A stretch of DNA of 64,000 nucleotides from Banduia mediterranea (lineage in GTDB: Bacteria > Pseudomonadota > Gammaproteobacteria > Nevskiales > Nevskiaceae): the NCBI RefSeq assembly GCF_031846245.1, contig NZ_JAVRIC010000015.1:29346-93345 (forward strand), read 5' to 3'. Numbering within the stretch: the stretch's first letter is position 1; every line of letters begins with the position of its first letter. The position numbers and the translations under genes were made by a program. Under the pieces are notes generated by a model that saw nothing but the letters and a program-made list of their open reading frames with translations, was not told the origin of the DNA and searched no databases. Below, piece after piece: positions 16,734 to 25,776 of the stretch.

Positions 16734-17969
16734 ATGACCACCACCTCGTTTCCCAAAGAGGACATCAAGGTTCTGCTGTTGGAGGGCCTGGCCCCGACCG
16801 CCGTCGAGACCTTCCGTGCCGCGGGCTACAGCAACATCGAGTATCACGAGAAGTCGCTGCCGCCCGCCGAGCTGGCCGCGGCTGTGGCCGATGCGCATAT
16901 CGTCGGCATCCGCTCGCGCAGCCACCTCACCGCCGATATCTTCCAGAATTCCCGTCGGTTGATGGCGGTGGGCTGTTTCTGCATCGGCACCAATCAGGTC
17001 GCGCTCGATGCCGCGCAGGCACGCGGCATCCCGGTGTTCAATGCGCCGTATTCGAACACCCGCAGCGTCGCCGAGCTGGTGATCGCCGAAGCAGTGATGC
17101 TGATGCGCCGCATCCCCGAGAAGAACATGGTCTGCCATCGTGGCGGCTGGGCCAAGAGCGCGGCCGGCAGCTACGAAGTGCGCGACAAGGTGCTCGGCAT
17201 CGTCGGCTATGGCCACATCGGCACGCAGGTCGGTGTGCTCGCCGAAAGCATGGGCATGCGCGTGATCTATTACGACATCGAGACCCAGCTCGCACTTGGC
17301 AATGCCAGAGCCACCGCCAGTCTCGATGATCTGCTGGCGCGTGCCGACATCGTGACCCTGCACGTGCCGGAAACGCCGTCCACGCGCATGATGATCGCTG
17401 AGCCGCAGCTGGCTGCGATGAAGCAGGACGCGGTGCTGATCAACGCCTCGCGCGGCACCGTGGTCGATATCGATGCGCTGGCCGGGCACCTGCGCAGCAA
17501 GCATCTGGCCGGTGCCGCGATCGACGTGTTCCCGGTGGAACCGACCGGCAACAGCGATCCTTTCGAATCGCCGCTGGTGGGCATGGACAACGTGATTCTG
17601 ACGCCCCACATCGGCGGCTCCACCGGCGAGGCGCAACAGAACATCGGCCTGGAAGTGGCCGCCAAACTGGTGCGCTACAGCGACAACGGTTCAACCCTGT
17701 CGGCCGTGAACTTTCCCGAAGTGTCGCTGCCGGAGCACATGGACAGCCGCCGCTTGCTGCACATCCACGAGAACGTGCCGGGCATGCTCAGTCGCATCAA
17801 CGAGCTGTTCTCGGCCGGTGAAGTCAACGTGGATGCGCAGTTCCTGCAGACGCGCGGCAAGGTCGGCTACGTGGTGATCGATGTCAGCGCCTCGGAAGCA
17901 CAGGCCAGGCAGCTCAAGGACGGCCTCGCGGCGATTCCGGGAACGCTGAAGACGCGGCTGCTTTACTAG
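16734..17969 (+). CDS. serA: D-3-phosphoglycerate dehydrogenase
   Basis: 411 residues, essentially the E. coli length (410). It catalyses the first step of serine synthesis, 3-phosphoglycerate to 3-phosphohydroxypyruvate. The NAD-binding motif is GYGHIGTQ (from 158) and the catalytic residues Arg240 (NASRGTVVD), Glu269 (PVEP) and His292 (TPHIGGSTGEAQ) fall at exactly the E. coli numbering. The C-terminal 75 residues are an ACT domain (HENVPGMLSRINELFSAGEV), so feedback inhibition by serine is expected. It is divergent from the OYE gene. Confidence 0.97.
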   Translation: MTTTSFPKEDIKVLLLEGLAPTAVETFRAAGYSNIEYHEKSLPPAELAAAVADAHIVGIRSRSHLTADIFQNSRRLMAVGCFCIGTNQVALDAAQARGIPVFNAPYSNTRSVAELVIAEAVMLMRRIPEKNMVCHRGGWAKSAAGSYEVRDKVLGIVGYGHIGTQVGVLAESMGMRVIYYDIETQLALGNARATASLDDLLARADIVTLHVPETPSTRMMIAEPQLAAMKQDAVLINASRGTVVDIDALAGHLRSKHLAGAAIDVFPVEPTGNSDPFESPLVGMDNVILTPHIGGSTGEAQQNIGLEVAAKLVRYSDNGSTLSAVNFPEVSLPEHMDSRRLLHIHENVPGMLSRINELFSAGEVNVDAQFLQTRGKVGYVVIDVSASEAQARQLKDGLAAIPGTLKTRLLY

Positions 17970-18047
17970 CAGTCCTGTTCCTGATTCGGCCGGGCGGGTT
18001 TGCGCTCGGCTGAGTACAGTGTCGGCTCCCGTGACTTGGAGCAGTCG

Positions 18048-19985
18048 ATGACACCGCGCATTCCGTTCTGGGATCGTCTCAAGTTCTTTCTGGAACGGCA
18101 GTTCGTCAAGGGCCCGCACTATCAGTTGCTGGCAGTGGCGGCGCTGATCGGGCTGATCTCGCTGATCGGCGGGCTCGCCGTCATCGATACCGGCGCGCCG
18201 TTGGATGACACCGGCGGCGCGGTGTGGTGGGCGTTCCTGCGGCTGACCGACCCCGGCTACCTTGGCGACGATGTCGGTGCCTGGCGGCGCACGGTGTCCA
18301 CGGTCCTGACGATCAGCGGCTACGTGGTGTTTCTCGGCGCACTGGTCGCGATTCTCACGCAATGGCTCAACACCAAGATGCGTCAGCTCGAACAGGGGCT
18401 CACGCCGGTGGCAACGCGAGGCCATGTCGTGATTCTGGGTTGGACCAATCGCACCACGCCGGTGGTGCGCGAGCTGATGCTGTCGACCGGGCGGCTGCGC
18501 CGCTTCCTGCGCAGCCGCGGCACGCGTTCTCTGCAACTGGTGATCCTGGCCCAGGAAATGAGCGCGGCGCAGGCGCAGGCCCTGCGCGACGATCCCGCGA
18601 TCGGCCGCCGCGCGCGTGACATCGTGCTGCGCTCCGGCAACGCGCTCAATGTCGAGCATCTGCAGCGTGTCTCCTGCGGCACGGCCTCGGCGATCATTCT
18701 GCCCAGCGAGGTGTTCGGCGAGAGCGAGCTGATCTCCTCGGATGTGCAGACCGTCAAGACCTTGATGACGATCGAGGGCGAGGCGCTGGCGGCCGGGCGC
18801 GCGCCGCCGTATGTCGTGGCCGAGCTTCAGGACGCGCGCAAGGTATCGGTGGCGCGCAGCGCGTATCACGGGCCGCTCGAGGTTATCGCCAGTGACGCGG
18901 CGCTGAGCCGCCTGATCGCGCAGAACCTGCGCCAGCCGGGGCTGGCCCTGTTCTACGCCGAGGTGCTGACGCACAGCGTCGGCTACGAGTTCTACGTCAG
19001 GCAGTTTCCGGCGGCCGCCGGGCGACGCTTCGGCGAGCTCGCGGCAGGCTTTCCGAACGCTCTGCTGTGCGGACTGGTGCGTGAAGTCGACGGCGTGCAT
19101 CAGGCGCAGCTCTGTCCGGACCCAGGCATGCCCGTACGGGCTGAAGATACTCTGGTGTTGCTGGCCGTCGACTATGCCGATACCGAATGGCGCGGCGCGA
19201 CCGGCCCGCTGGCCCCGGCCATCACGCCGAAGAAGGCGGCGCGCCGCTCGCAGGCGCCGCGCCGCGTGCTGGTGCTGGGCTGGAACGACCGCCATCCGGC
19301 GATGCTCAGCGAGTTGGCGGCGCACGACGAGGATCGCTTCGAGGTCGACTTCGTCTCGGTGCTGCCGGCGGCGCAGCGCGATGCGGCGATCCAGCGCTAT
19401 GCGCTGGGCAGCAAGCTTGCGCCGAGCCGCCAGTTCGAAACCGACTTTCTGGTCGAGACCGAACTGCGTGCCTTGTCGCCGGCGGATTACGACTGCGTGC
19501 TGCTGGCCAGCAGCGACGTGCTGGCCAGCGAGGTCGAGGCCGATGCGCGCACCGTGGTCGGCTACCTGGTGCTGCGCCAGATCCTTCGGGGTGCATCGCG
19601 CCGACCCCAGGTTCTGGTCGAACTGTCGGACGCCAGCAACGAGAAGATCGTCGGCGAAACCCGCGACGAGATTCTGGTGGGTCCGCTGCTGCTCAGCCAC
19701 ATGCTGGCGCAGGTGGCGCTGCGCCGAGAACTGCGCGCGGTATTCGAAGTCCTGTTCGGTGCCGGCGGCGCCGACGTCTCGTTCCTGCCCCCGGAGCGTT
19801 ACGGTCTGTCGGGTCGGCGCAGCTTCGCGGATGTGGCGGCGGCGGTGGCGGCGGCCGGTGACATTGCGCTTGGTCTGTACCGTCCCGGTCTGGGCAGCGG
19901 CCAGCGGCTGCAGCTCAACCCGGATCGCAGCGTGGCGGCTGCTTTCGAGCCCGAGGACCGGATCGTGGTCCTCGGCAACGCCTGA
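18048..19985 (+). CDS. CASTOR/POLLUX-related putative ion channel
   Basis: 645 residues. Two membrane helices (about 25-48 and 80-107) flank a short pore-like segment (AFLRLTDPGYLGDDVG), followed by two large cytosolic Rossmann-like RCK/TrkA-N modules: HVVILGWTNRTTPVVRELM (from about 127) and RVLVLGWNDRHPAMLSELA (from about 407). This is the architecture of bacterial homologues of the plant nuclear channels CASTOR and POLLUX; the ion selectivity is unknown. ATG 18048 is preferred over an upstream TTG because TTGGAG precedes it at proper distance. It stands alone between serA and a convergent cytochrome gene. Confidence 0.85.
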   Translation: MTPRIPFWDRLKFFLERQFVKGPHYQLLAVAALIGLISLIGGLAVIDTGAPLDDTGGAVWWAFLRLTDPGYLGDDVGAWRRTVSTVLTISGYVVFLGALVAILTQWLNTKMRQLEQGLTPVATRGHVVILGWTNRTTPVVRELMLSTGRLRRFLRSRGTRSLQLVILAQEMSAAQAQALRDDPAIGRRARDIVLRSGNALNVEHLQRVSCGTASAIILPSEVFGESELISSDVQTVKTLMTIEGEALAAGRAPPYVVAELQDARKVSVARSAYHGPLEVIASDAALSRLIAQNLRQPGLALFYAEVLTHSVGYEFYVRQFPAAAGRRFGELAAGFPNALLCGLVREVDGVHQAQLCPDPGMPVRAEDTLVLLAVDYADTEWRGATGPLAPAITPKKAARRSQAPRRVLVLGWNDRHPAMLSELAAHDEDRFEVDFVSVLPAAQRDAAIQRYALGSKLAPSRQFETDFLVETELRALSPADYDCVLLASSDVLASEVEADARTVVGYLVLRQILRGASRRPQVLVELSDASNEKIVGETRDEILVGPLLLSHMLAQVALRRELRAVFEVLFGAGGADVSFLPPERYGLSGRRSFADVAAAVAAAGDIALGLYRPGLGSGQRLQLNPDRSVAAAFEPEDRIVVLGNA

Positions 19986-20010
19986 TTGCCCGGCCCTGTC
20001 CAACCGCCGA

Positions 20011-21918
20011 TCAGCGCAGGCCGTTGACCTGTTGCGGCGAGGCTGGTGATGCGCGGTTGCCCCAATTCGACCGCACATAGCTGGCGACCGCGGCGATCTG
20101 TTCGTCGCTCATCGACGGGCCGAACGGCGGCATCGAATGCGGATGCGGTTCGTCGTCCGTGGCGGCGGCGAATCCGCCTTCGAGAATCACACGCAGTACG
20201 TTGGTCGGATCGGCGTCGGTTACGGTCGGGTTGCCGGCCAGCGGTGGATAGTCGGGGGCCTTGCCGCGTCCGTCGCGGCCATGACAGGACGCGCAGTGTT
20301 CGGCATAGGCGCCGAGTCCGGTTTTGGGATCGGACGGCGCGTTCGGACCGGCCTCCGCGGTCGCGGCGGGCGCGGACTCGTTCTGCGCCTCGGCATTCTT
20401 GAGGTAGTAGGCGATCGCATGCAGATCCTCGTCGGTGAGGAATTGCAGGCTGCGATGTATCACTTGGCGCATCGGTCCGGCGGCGATGGTGTGGTCCGGC
20501 GCCTGCCCGGTCTTGAGGAAGGTCTGCAACGCTTCGAGGCTCCAGCTTCCGATGCCGTAGTCCGGGTTGGAGGAGATGTTCGGCGCACGCCACTGCTCGA
20601 CCACGCCGCCGCCCAGAGCCTCGTCGTTCTTCCCGGCACCGAGCAGATTGCGTGGTGAATGGCAGGCTTCGCAGTGGCCGAGCCCCTTGACCAGATAGGC
20701 GCCACGATTCCAGGTGTCGCTGTGCGTGCTGCTGGCCTCGAACGGATCGGGCCAGAAGAACAGCAGTCGCCAGCCCAGCATCAGCGGGCGCATCGAAAAC
20801 GGCCATTGCAAATCGTGTTCCCGGCTCGGGACATCCAGCGGTTCCAGGGTATCCAGCCAGGCCTTGATCGCGTCGACATCCTCCGGCTTGACCAATGCAT
20901 AGCTGGTGAACGGGAAGGCGGGGTACAGGTACTTGTGGCCGGGCGCCACACCGTCGAGCATGGCTTCGCGGAATTCCTCGGCAGTCCAGCCGCCGATGCC
21001 GTGTTCGGGATGCGGCGTGATGTTGGGACCGAACATAGGACCGAACGGCGAGTCCAGCCGTACGCCGCCAGCGAAAGGCTGATCCACGTCCTGGGTGTGG
21101 CAGCCGGCGCAGTCGCCGACGATCGCCAGATAGCGGCCGCGCCGAACCTGGTCGGACGCGGTGTCGGGCATCGGGTAGTACAGGCCGCTTTGCTCGGTGG
21201 CGATGCCCTGGGCATTGGAACCCACGGCTTCGCGGGTATCCGGTTTCGGCAAGGGCAGCGTTTCGTCGGGTCGCGCTGTCACAGGCAGCGAGGCCAGATA
21301 GGCGGCCGCGGCGTTGATTTCCTGGTCGCTCATCGATGCGGCGATGGCCGCCATTCCGGAGGCGCCGAGGTCCGGTCGTTTGCCGGCTTTCCAGTCCTGC
21401 AGGGCTGCACTCAGGTAGGGCTGATGCTGGCCGGCGATGGCTGGCGCGTGCTCGCGGCTGTCGCCGGCCAGTGTGGCGCCGTGGCATTCGATGCAAGCCT
21501 TCCCGTCCGCGGACTGCGGGGATTCCTGGACGAGCTTGCGCCCCAGCTCGAGCTGCGCCGCGTCACTGTTCACCGGCAGATCGAGTTTGGGCGGGGTCTG
21601 CCGGGCGAAGTATTTGGCGATCTCGCGCAGATAATCGTCAGGCAGGTCGCTGACGATGCGGTTCATCAGCGCGTAGTCGCGCTCGCCGGTCTGGAAGGCT
21701 CGAAGCTGTTGATACAGGTAGGGCGCGGACTGACCGGCGAGGCGAGGGTAGTAGGGAAAGCGCGCGTCGCCGCCCTCACCCTGTTCGCCGTGGCAACTGG
21801 TGCATGCGGCGATGCCTTGTGCAAAATCGCGCTCGGCACTCGAGTCGGCCGAGGCCTCACTCACGGAGACGCCCACCGCGAGCAAGGACACGGCGAGCCA
21901 GGGGACGGGACGCGTCAT
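20011..21918 (-). CDS. Five-haem cytochrome c: c4-like dihaem unit fused to alcohol-dehydrogenase-type triheme subunit
   Basis: 635 residues with a signal peptide (PWLAVSLLAVGVSVSEASA). Five CxxCH haem sites are visible at Cys39, 142, 270, 416 and 542. Residues about 25-215 resemble a dihaem cytochrome c4 (CTSCHGEQGEGGD, LAGQSAPYLYQQL). Residues 258-620 match the three-haem cytochrome subunit of membrane alcohol/gluconate dehydrogenases (RGRYLAIVGDCAGCHT, FGPNITPHPEHGIGGW, FPFTSYALVKPEDVDAI). The combination in one chain is unusual. No flavin- or PQQ-dehydrogenase partner lies nearby. A perfect Anr/FNR box lies about 95 bp upstream, suggesting oxygen control. It probably shuttles electrons in the periplasm. 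Confidence 0.9.
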   Translation of the reverse strand: MTRPVPWLAVSLLAVGVSVSEASADSSAERDFAQGIAACTSCHGEQGEGGDARFPYYPRLAGQSAPYLYQQLRAFQTGERDYALMNRIVSDLPDDYLREIAKYFARQTPPKLDLPVNSDAAQLELGRKLVQESPQSADGKACIECHGATLAGDSREHAPAIAGQHQPYLSAALQDWKAGKRPDLGASGMAAIAASMSDQEINAAAAYLASLPVTARPDETLPLPKPDTREAVGSNAQGIATEQSGLYYPMPDTASDQVRRGRYLAIVGDCAGCHTQDVDQPFAGGVRLDSPFGPMFGPNITPHPEHGIGGWTAEEFREAMLDGVAPGHKYLYPAFPFTSYALVKPEDVDAIKAWLDTLEPLDVPSREHDLQWPFSMRPLMLGWRLLFFWPDPFEASSTHSDTWNRGAYLVKGLGHCEACHSPRNLLGAGKNDEALGGGVVEQWRAPNISSNPDYGIGSWSLEALQTFLKTGQAPDHTIAAGPMRQVIHRSLQFLTDEDLHAIAYYLKNAEAQNESAPAATAEAGPNAPSDPKTGLGAYAEHCASCHGRDGRGKAPDYPPLAGNPTVTDADPTNVLRVILEGGFAAATDDEPHPHSMPPFGPSMSDEQIAAVASYVRSNWGNRASPASPQQVNGLR

Positions 21919-22012
21919 CGGCGGTTCCGGAATCGATCGGAGATGAGGTCGAGCCTTGCAGGCGAGCGCTGAACTCGCACTTAAGTTTTCGGGCTCGGAA
22001 TCGGGCCCGTAC

Positions 22013-22026
22013 TTGATCCGGATCAA
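22013..22026. promoter_or_regulatory. Perfect Anr/FNR box between the cytochrome and usp genes
   Basis: TTGATCCGGATCAA matches the FNR/Anr consensus TTGAT-N4-ATCAA at every defined position and is fully symmetric. Its centre is 70 bp before the universal stress gene, allowing a class II arrangement (-41.5) with a leader of about 29 nt. It is about 101 bp from the cytochrome start on the other strand. Anr control of usp genes under low oxygen is known in Pseudomonas; control of the cytochrome is inferred. Confidence 0.85.
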
Positions 22027-22089
22027 GCCTGGGTTCGGCGCGGATGTGCAAACTGGGCGGCCACTCAAAGTTCGCAGCAAGGAGACAGC

Positions 22090-22518
22090 ATGGCTAGAAT
22101 ACTGATGCCCTATGACGGTTCACAATCGTCGAAGCGCGCCCTCGATCATGTGATCAGAAGCCATGCGGACGCCGCGGCGGTCGAGTTGGTGCTGATCAAC
22201 GTGCAGGAGCCGCCGGTGATGTTCGGCGACTATCTGACGGCGTCCATGGTCGAGCAGATCGACAGCGGCCAGCGCAGCTACGGGGACAGTCTGCTGCAGG
22301 AAGCCACCGCCCGTCTCAAGGAAGCCGGAATTCAGGTCCGGGCCGAAGTGATCGTGGGCAATATCGCGGACAGCATCGTTGCGCAGGCGGTCGAGAAGCA
22401 CTGCGACAGCATCGTCATGGGCACGCGTGGCATGGGCAGTTTCGGCAACCTGCTGTTGGGTTCGGTGGCCTCGAAAGTGGTCCACCAGGCGGACATGCCG
22501 GTGACCCTGGTCAAATAG
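22090..22518 (+). CDS. Universal stress protein (UspA family)
   Basis: 142 residues forming one Usp domain: MARILMPYDGSQSSKRALDH at the N-terminus and the nucleotide-binding G-x2-G-x9-G-S motif in GTRGMGSFGNLLLGS near the C-terminus, so it is probably an ATP-binding Usp. AAGGAG lies before the ATG. Such proteins support survival under anaerobic or energy stress. The Anr/FNR box 70 bp upstream fits induction at low oxygen, as seen for related proteins in Pseudomonas. Confidence 0.93.
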   Translation: MARILMPYDGSQSSKRALDHVIRSHADAAAVELVLINVQEPPVMFGDYLTASMVEQIDSGQRSYGDSLLQEATARLKEAGIQVRAEVIVGNIADSIVAQAVEKHCDSIVMGTRGMGSFGNLLLGSVASKVVHQADMPVTLVK

Positions 22519-22574
22519 CGGGGGCTTTGCCGACGCTGTTAGCATTCACGGTTTTCGGTATTCCGGAGCACCCG

Positions 22575-24278
22575 ATGCGTCGCCGCCTGAATCTCATCCC
22601 GCCGTTGTGCGCGGGACTGTTGTCGCTGTTGCTGCTGAGCGCGTGCGAACGTCAGGCATCTGCGCCCGCGCCGGTTGCGGAGGGCGCGCCGGAACCAGCG
22701 GATGGGCTGACTCCGCCGGTCGACGTCCAGGCACGGCTCGATGCCTACGTTGAAGTCCCCCTTGAGGCCGACCTGTCGGGGCTCAGCGAGATGCAGCGGC
22801 GCATGGTCGGCAAGCTGATCGAGGCGGCGCAGGCGATCGATCCGATCTTCTGGGAACAGAGCTGGGGGCAGCCGGAGTCGCTGCTGTCACGCGTGTCCGG
22901 CGCGGCCCAACGTGAATACGTGCAGATCAACTACGGTCCCTGGGACCGGCTCAATGGCGACGAGCCCTTCATCGCCGGGATCGGTCCGCGTCCGGCCGGC
23001 GCGCGCTTCTATCCCGAGGACATGACGCGCGAGGAATTCGAAGCGGCCACGCTCGCCGACAAATCCGGCCTGTATGCGCTGCTGCGCCGGGATGACGACG
23101 GCAAACTCATGACCGTGCCCTACCACCAGGCCTATGCCGCACAGCTGGAGATCGCCGCGAACCATCTGCGCGAAGCGGCGGAACTGGCCGAAGACTCCGG
23201 GTTCAGGCGCTACCTCGAACTGCGCGCGGACGCGTTGCTCGACGATGATTACCAGCCCAGCGACTTCGCGTGGATGGACATGAAATCCAATCCGGTCGAC
23301 ATCATCATCGGCCCCATCGAAACCTACGAGGACCAGCTGTTCGGTTACAAGGCCGCGTTCGAATCCTATGTGCTGATCAAGGACGTGGAATGGAGCGAGC
23401 GCCTGGCCCGTTTCGCCGAATATCTGCCGGAACTACAGCGCGAACTGCCGGTGCCGGAACCGTACAGGGCCGAGACGCCCGGCTCCGATGCGGACCTCAA
23501 CGCCTACTACGCAGTCTATTACGCGGGTGACGCCAACGTCGGCGCCAAAACCATTGCCATCAACCTGCCGAACGACGAGCAGGTGCAACTGGAGAAAGGC
23601 ACACGCCGCCTGCAACTCGAAAACGTGATGCAGGCCAAGTTCGACAAGATCATGCTGCCGATCGCCGAGGTGCTGATTGCCGACGAGCAGCAGGACAATC
23701 TTTCGTTCGACGCCTTCTTCCAGAACACCATGTTCCACGAGGTGGCGCACGGACTCGGCATCAAGAACACGCTGGACGGCGCGGGCACGGTGCGCAAGGC
23801 GCTCAAGGAATACGCCTCGGCGTTCGAGGAAGGCAAGGCGGATGTGCTGGGTCTTTACATGGTCACCAAGCTGGCGCAGAAAGGCGAGCTTGAGGAATCG
23901 CAGCTCATGGACAACTACGTGACCTTCCTCGCCGGCATCTTCCGCTCGGTACGTTTCGGCGCCAGTGACGCGCATGCCAAGGCGAACATGGTGCGCTTCA
24001 ATTTCTTCAAGTCCCAAGGTGCGTTCACGCGCGATGAGGAAACCGGGCGCTACAGCGTGAATTTCGACCGCATGCAGCAGGCCATGAACGATCTGTCGGC
24101 GAAGCTGCTGAAGGTGCAGGGTGACGGCGACTACGCCGAGGCCGAGCGCATGAGCATCGGGATGGGCAAAATCGGCGAACCGCTGGCCTCCGATCTGAAG
24201 CGGCTGAGCGCGGCCGACATCCCGGTCGACATCCGCTTCCGTCAGGGGGCAGACGTGCTGGGGCTGCAGGCCGAATGA
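22575..24278 (+). CDS. M49-like (dipeptidyl-peptidase III family) zinc lipoprotein
   Basis: 567 residues. The start at 22575 has CGGAG upstream and opens a lipoprotein signal ending LLSAC (Cys24). The zinc site is HEVAH at 388-392 with the third ligand region EEGKAD starting at Glu418. Classical dipeptidyl-peptidase III uses a six-residue HExxGH; this subgroup has the five-residue HExxH. Flanking MDMKSNPVDIIIGPIETYED and NTMFHEVAHGLGIKNT stretches also fit family M49. It is likely a membrane-anchored metallopeptidase or related hydrolase. The stop overlaps the following oxygenase gene as ATGA. Confidence 0.85.
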   Translation: MRRRLNLIPPLCAGLLSLLLLSACERQASAPAPVAEGAPEPADGLTPPVDVQARLDAYVEVPLEADLSGLSEMQRRMVGKLIEAAQAIDPIFWEQSWGQPESLLSRVSGAAQREYVQINYGPWDRLNGDEPFIAGIGPRPAGARFYPEDMTREEFEAATLADKSGLYALLRRDDDGKLMTVPYHQAYAAQLEIAANHLREAAELAEDSGFRRYLELRADALLDDDYQPSDFAWMDMKSNPVDIIIGPIETYEDQLFGYKAAFESYVLIKDVEWSERLARFAEYLPELQRELPVPEPYRAETPGSDADLNAYYAVYYAGDANVGAKTIAINLPNDEQVQLEKGTRRLQLENVMQAKFDKIMLPIAEVLIADEQQDNLSFDAFFQNTMFHEVAHGLGIKNTLDGAGTVRKALKEYASAFEEGKADVLGLYMVTKLAQKGELEESQLMDNYVTFLAGIFRSVRFGASDAHAKANMVRFNFFKSQGAFTRDEETGRYSVNFDRMQQAMNDLSAKLLKVQGDGDYAEAERMSIGMGKIGEPLASDLKRLSAADIPVDIRFRQGADVLGLQAE

Positions 24279-25207
24279 AGCCCGCGGACGGTCTGCGCCT
24301 ATTGCGCCGACAGGCCGTGGCGCCGCTGCGCCAGCGCATCCTCACGGTGCTGCGCGGCAGCCCGAGCGCGCGCTTGTCCATCGACTACTCACAGCCGGTC
24401 GGCGACCCCGGCCTGTTCGGGCCGGACAGCGTCACCTGGAAGATTCATTCGGATTTCCCCGCGATGATGGCCGGCGGAATCTGTGCGCTGATGTTGCAGA
24501 CCCTGCACCCATCCGCGCTGGCCGGCGTCTGGGATCACTCGGATTTTCGTGAGGACGTGCTCGGGCGTCTGCGCCGGACCACGGCGTTCGTGGCCGGTAC
24601 GACATATGCGCCGACGGCCGGCGCGGAAGGTCTGATCGAACAGGTCCGGAACATTCACCGGCGCGTGCGCGGCACGGCGCCCGACGGCAGCGCCTACTCG
24701 GCGGACGATCCCGAGCTGCTGACCTGGGTCCATGTCACTGAGATGTGGAGCTTCCTCCAAGGCTATCGCCGGCACGTGGCGCCCGATCTGGATCGCGCGC
24801 TGGCGGACCGCTATTTCGATGAGACGCGATGCATCGCGGAGGCTCTGGGTGCGCGTGAAGTGCCCGGCTCTGTGGCGGCGGTGGATCAGTACTTCGAGGC
24901 CGTGCGCGGGCAGCTTGAATTCAGTGCACGCTCGCGCGAGGTGCTGGCGGTGCTGAACCGGATCGAACTGCCGATGCCCGGCGCTACTGCTGTGCGCGGT
25001 ACCTTTCTCGGCGCCGGCGCGGCGCTGCTGCCGGACTGGGCGGCGCAGTTGCTAGGGCGTACTGCGCTGCGGCGCGCACGTGACCGTGCCGCCCAGCGCG
25101 CCTTGCGAGCGGCCTCGCCAGCGATTCGCCTGGCGCTGGCCGACGGCGCATCGGCCGTCGCCTGTCGCCGTGTCGGCCGCGACCGCTCGGCGCTGGCGTT
25201 CGGCTGA
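24275..25207 (+). CDS. Oxygenase MpaB-like protein (DUF2236)
   Basis: 310 residues matching the MpaB/DUF2236 family: FGPDSVTWKIHSDFPAMMAG, then LMLQTLHPSALAGVWDHSDF, and the central LLTWVHVTEMWSFLQGYRR. Family members are b-type haem or latex-clearing-like oxygenases; fungal MpaB cleaves a terpenoid chain oxidatively. The His in TLHPSA and the His of TWVHVTE are candidate haem/active-site residues (family knowledge plus inference). It overlaps the M49 lipoprotein gene, implying co-expression. The substrate is unknown. Confidence 0.82.
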   Translation: MKPADGLRLLRRQAVAPLRQRILTVLRGSPSARLSIDYSQPVGDPGLFGPDSVTWKIHSDFPAMMAGGICALMLQTLHPSALAGVWDHSDFREDVLGRLRRTTAFVAGTTYAPTAGAEGLIEQVRNIHRRVRGTAPDGSAYSADDPELLTWVHVTEMWSFLQGYRRHVAPDLDRALADRYFDETRCIAEALGAREVPGSVAAVDQYFEAVRGQLEFSARSREVLAVLNRIELPMPGATAVRGTFLGAGAALLPDWAAQLLGRTALRRARDRAAQRALRAASPAIRLALADGASAVACRRVGRDRSALAFG

Positions 25208-25216
25208 AGGTGCCGC

Positions 25217-25707
25217 TCAGAGGTTCTCGCCGGCGCGGATTGCAGCATGTTCGCGTTCCAGCTCCCGGCGCAGGGCGCGACGCCGCAGGGCGGCGTCACA
25301 CCAGCGCTTTTCGTCGGGAGTTTCCGGTTCATACGGGGCACGGTACAGGGCTGGCGCTCGTCGTCCAGCGCCACCATCGTGAAGTAGCAGCTATTGGTAT
25401 GACGCACCGTGCGACTGCGCGTGTCCTCCGCGATCACCTTGATGCCCACTTCCATCGAACTGCGTCCGGTCAGGTTCACCGAGGCCATGAAGTTGACCAG
25501 CTCGCCCACTTGGACAGGCTGTCGGAACGTCACCTGATCCACCGCCATCGTCACCACGTAGCTTCCGGCGTAGCGACTGGCGCAGGCATACGCGACCTCA
25601 TCGAGCAGTTTCAGGATCGCGCCGCCGTGGACGTTGCCGGAGAAATTGGCCATGTCCGGCGTCATCAGTACGGTCATCGAAAGCTGGTGCAGCGGCAGCT
25701 TGAGCAT
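25217..25707 (-). pseudogene. Acyl-CoA thioesterase (hot-dog), frameshifted near C-terminus
   Basis: The first about 120 residues are a complete YciA-like hot-dog thioesterase: MTVLMTPDMANFSGNVHGGA, LLDEVAYACASRYAG, and VDQVTFRQPVQVGELV. Near 25345-25357 the frame is lost. Inserting one base there restores APYEPETPDEKRW and a helical tail ending at the TGA at 25217-25219; without it the frame runs on over the opposite-strand oxygenase gene for about 130 aberrant residues. The domain itself is intact, so activity may persist. The break may be a real one-base deletion or a sequencing error. An upstream in-frame GTG (25722) is an alternative start. Confidence 0.8.
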
Positions 25708-25776
25708 GGCGGCGTCGGGCACGGGCTAGGCGGTGTGGGGCATTGTGCCGCAAGCCTGCGCGGTCACGCCCGTAGT

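Noticed and set aside
17691..20078. A 795-codon open frame on the minus strand across serA and the channel gene
   Set aside because: It is the antisense shadow of two well-supported plus-strand genes, low in hydrophobic pattern and very rich in Arg, Gln and His, as expected from complementary GC-rich codons.
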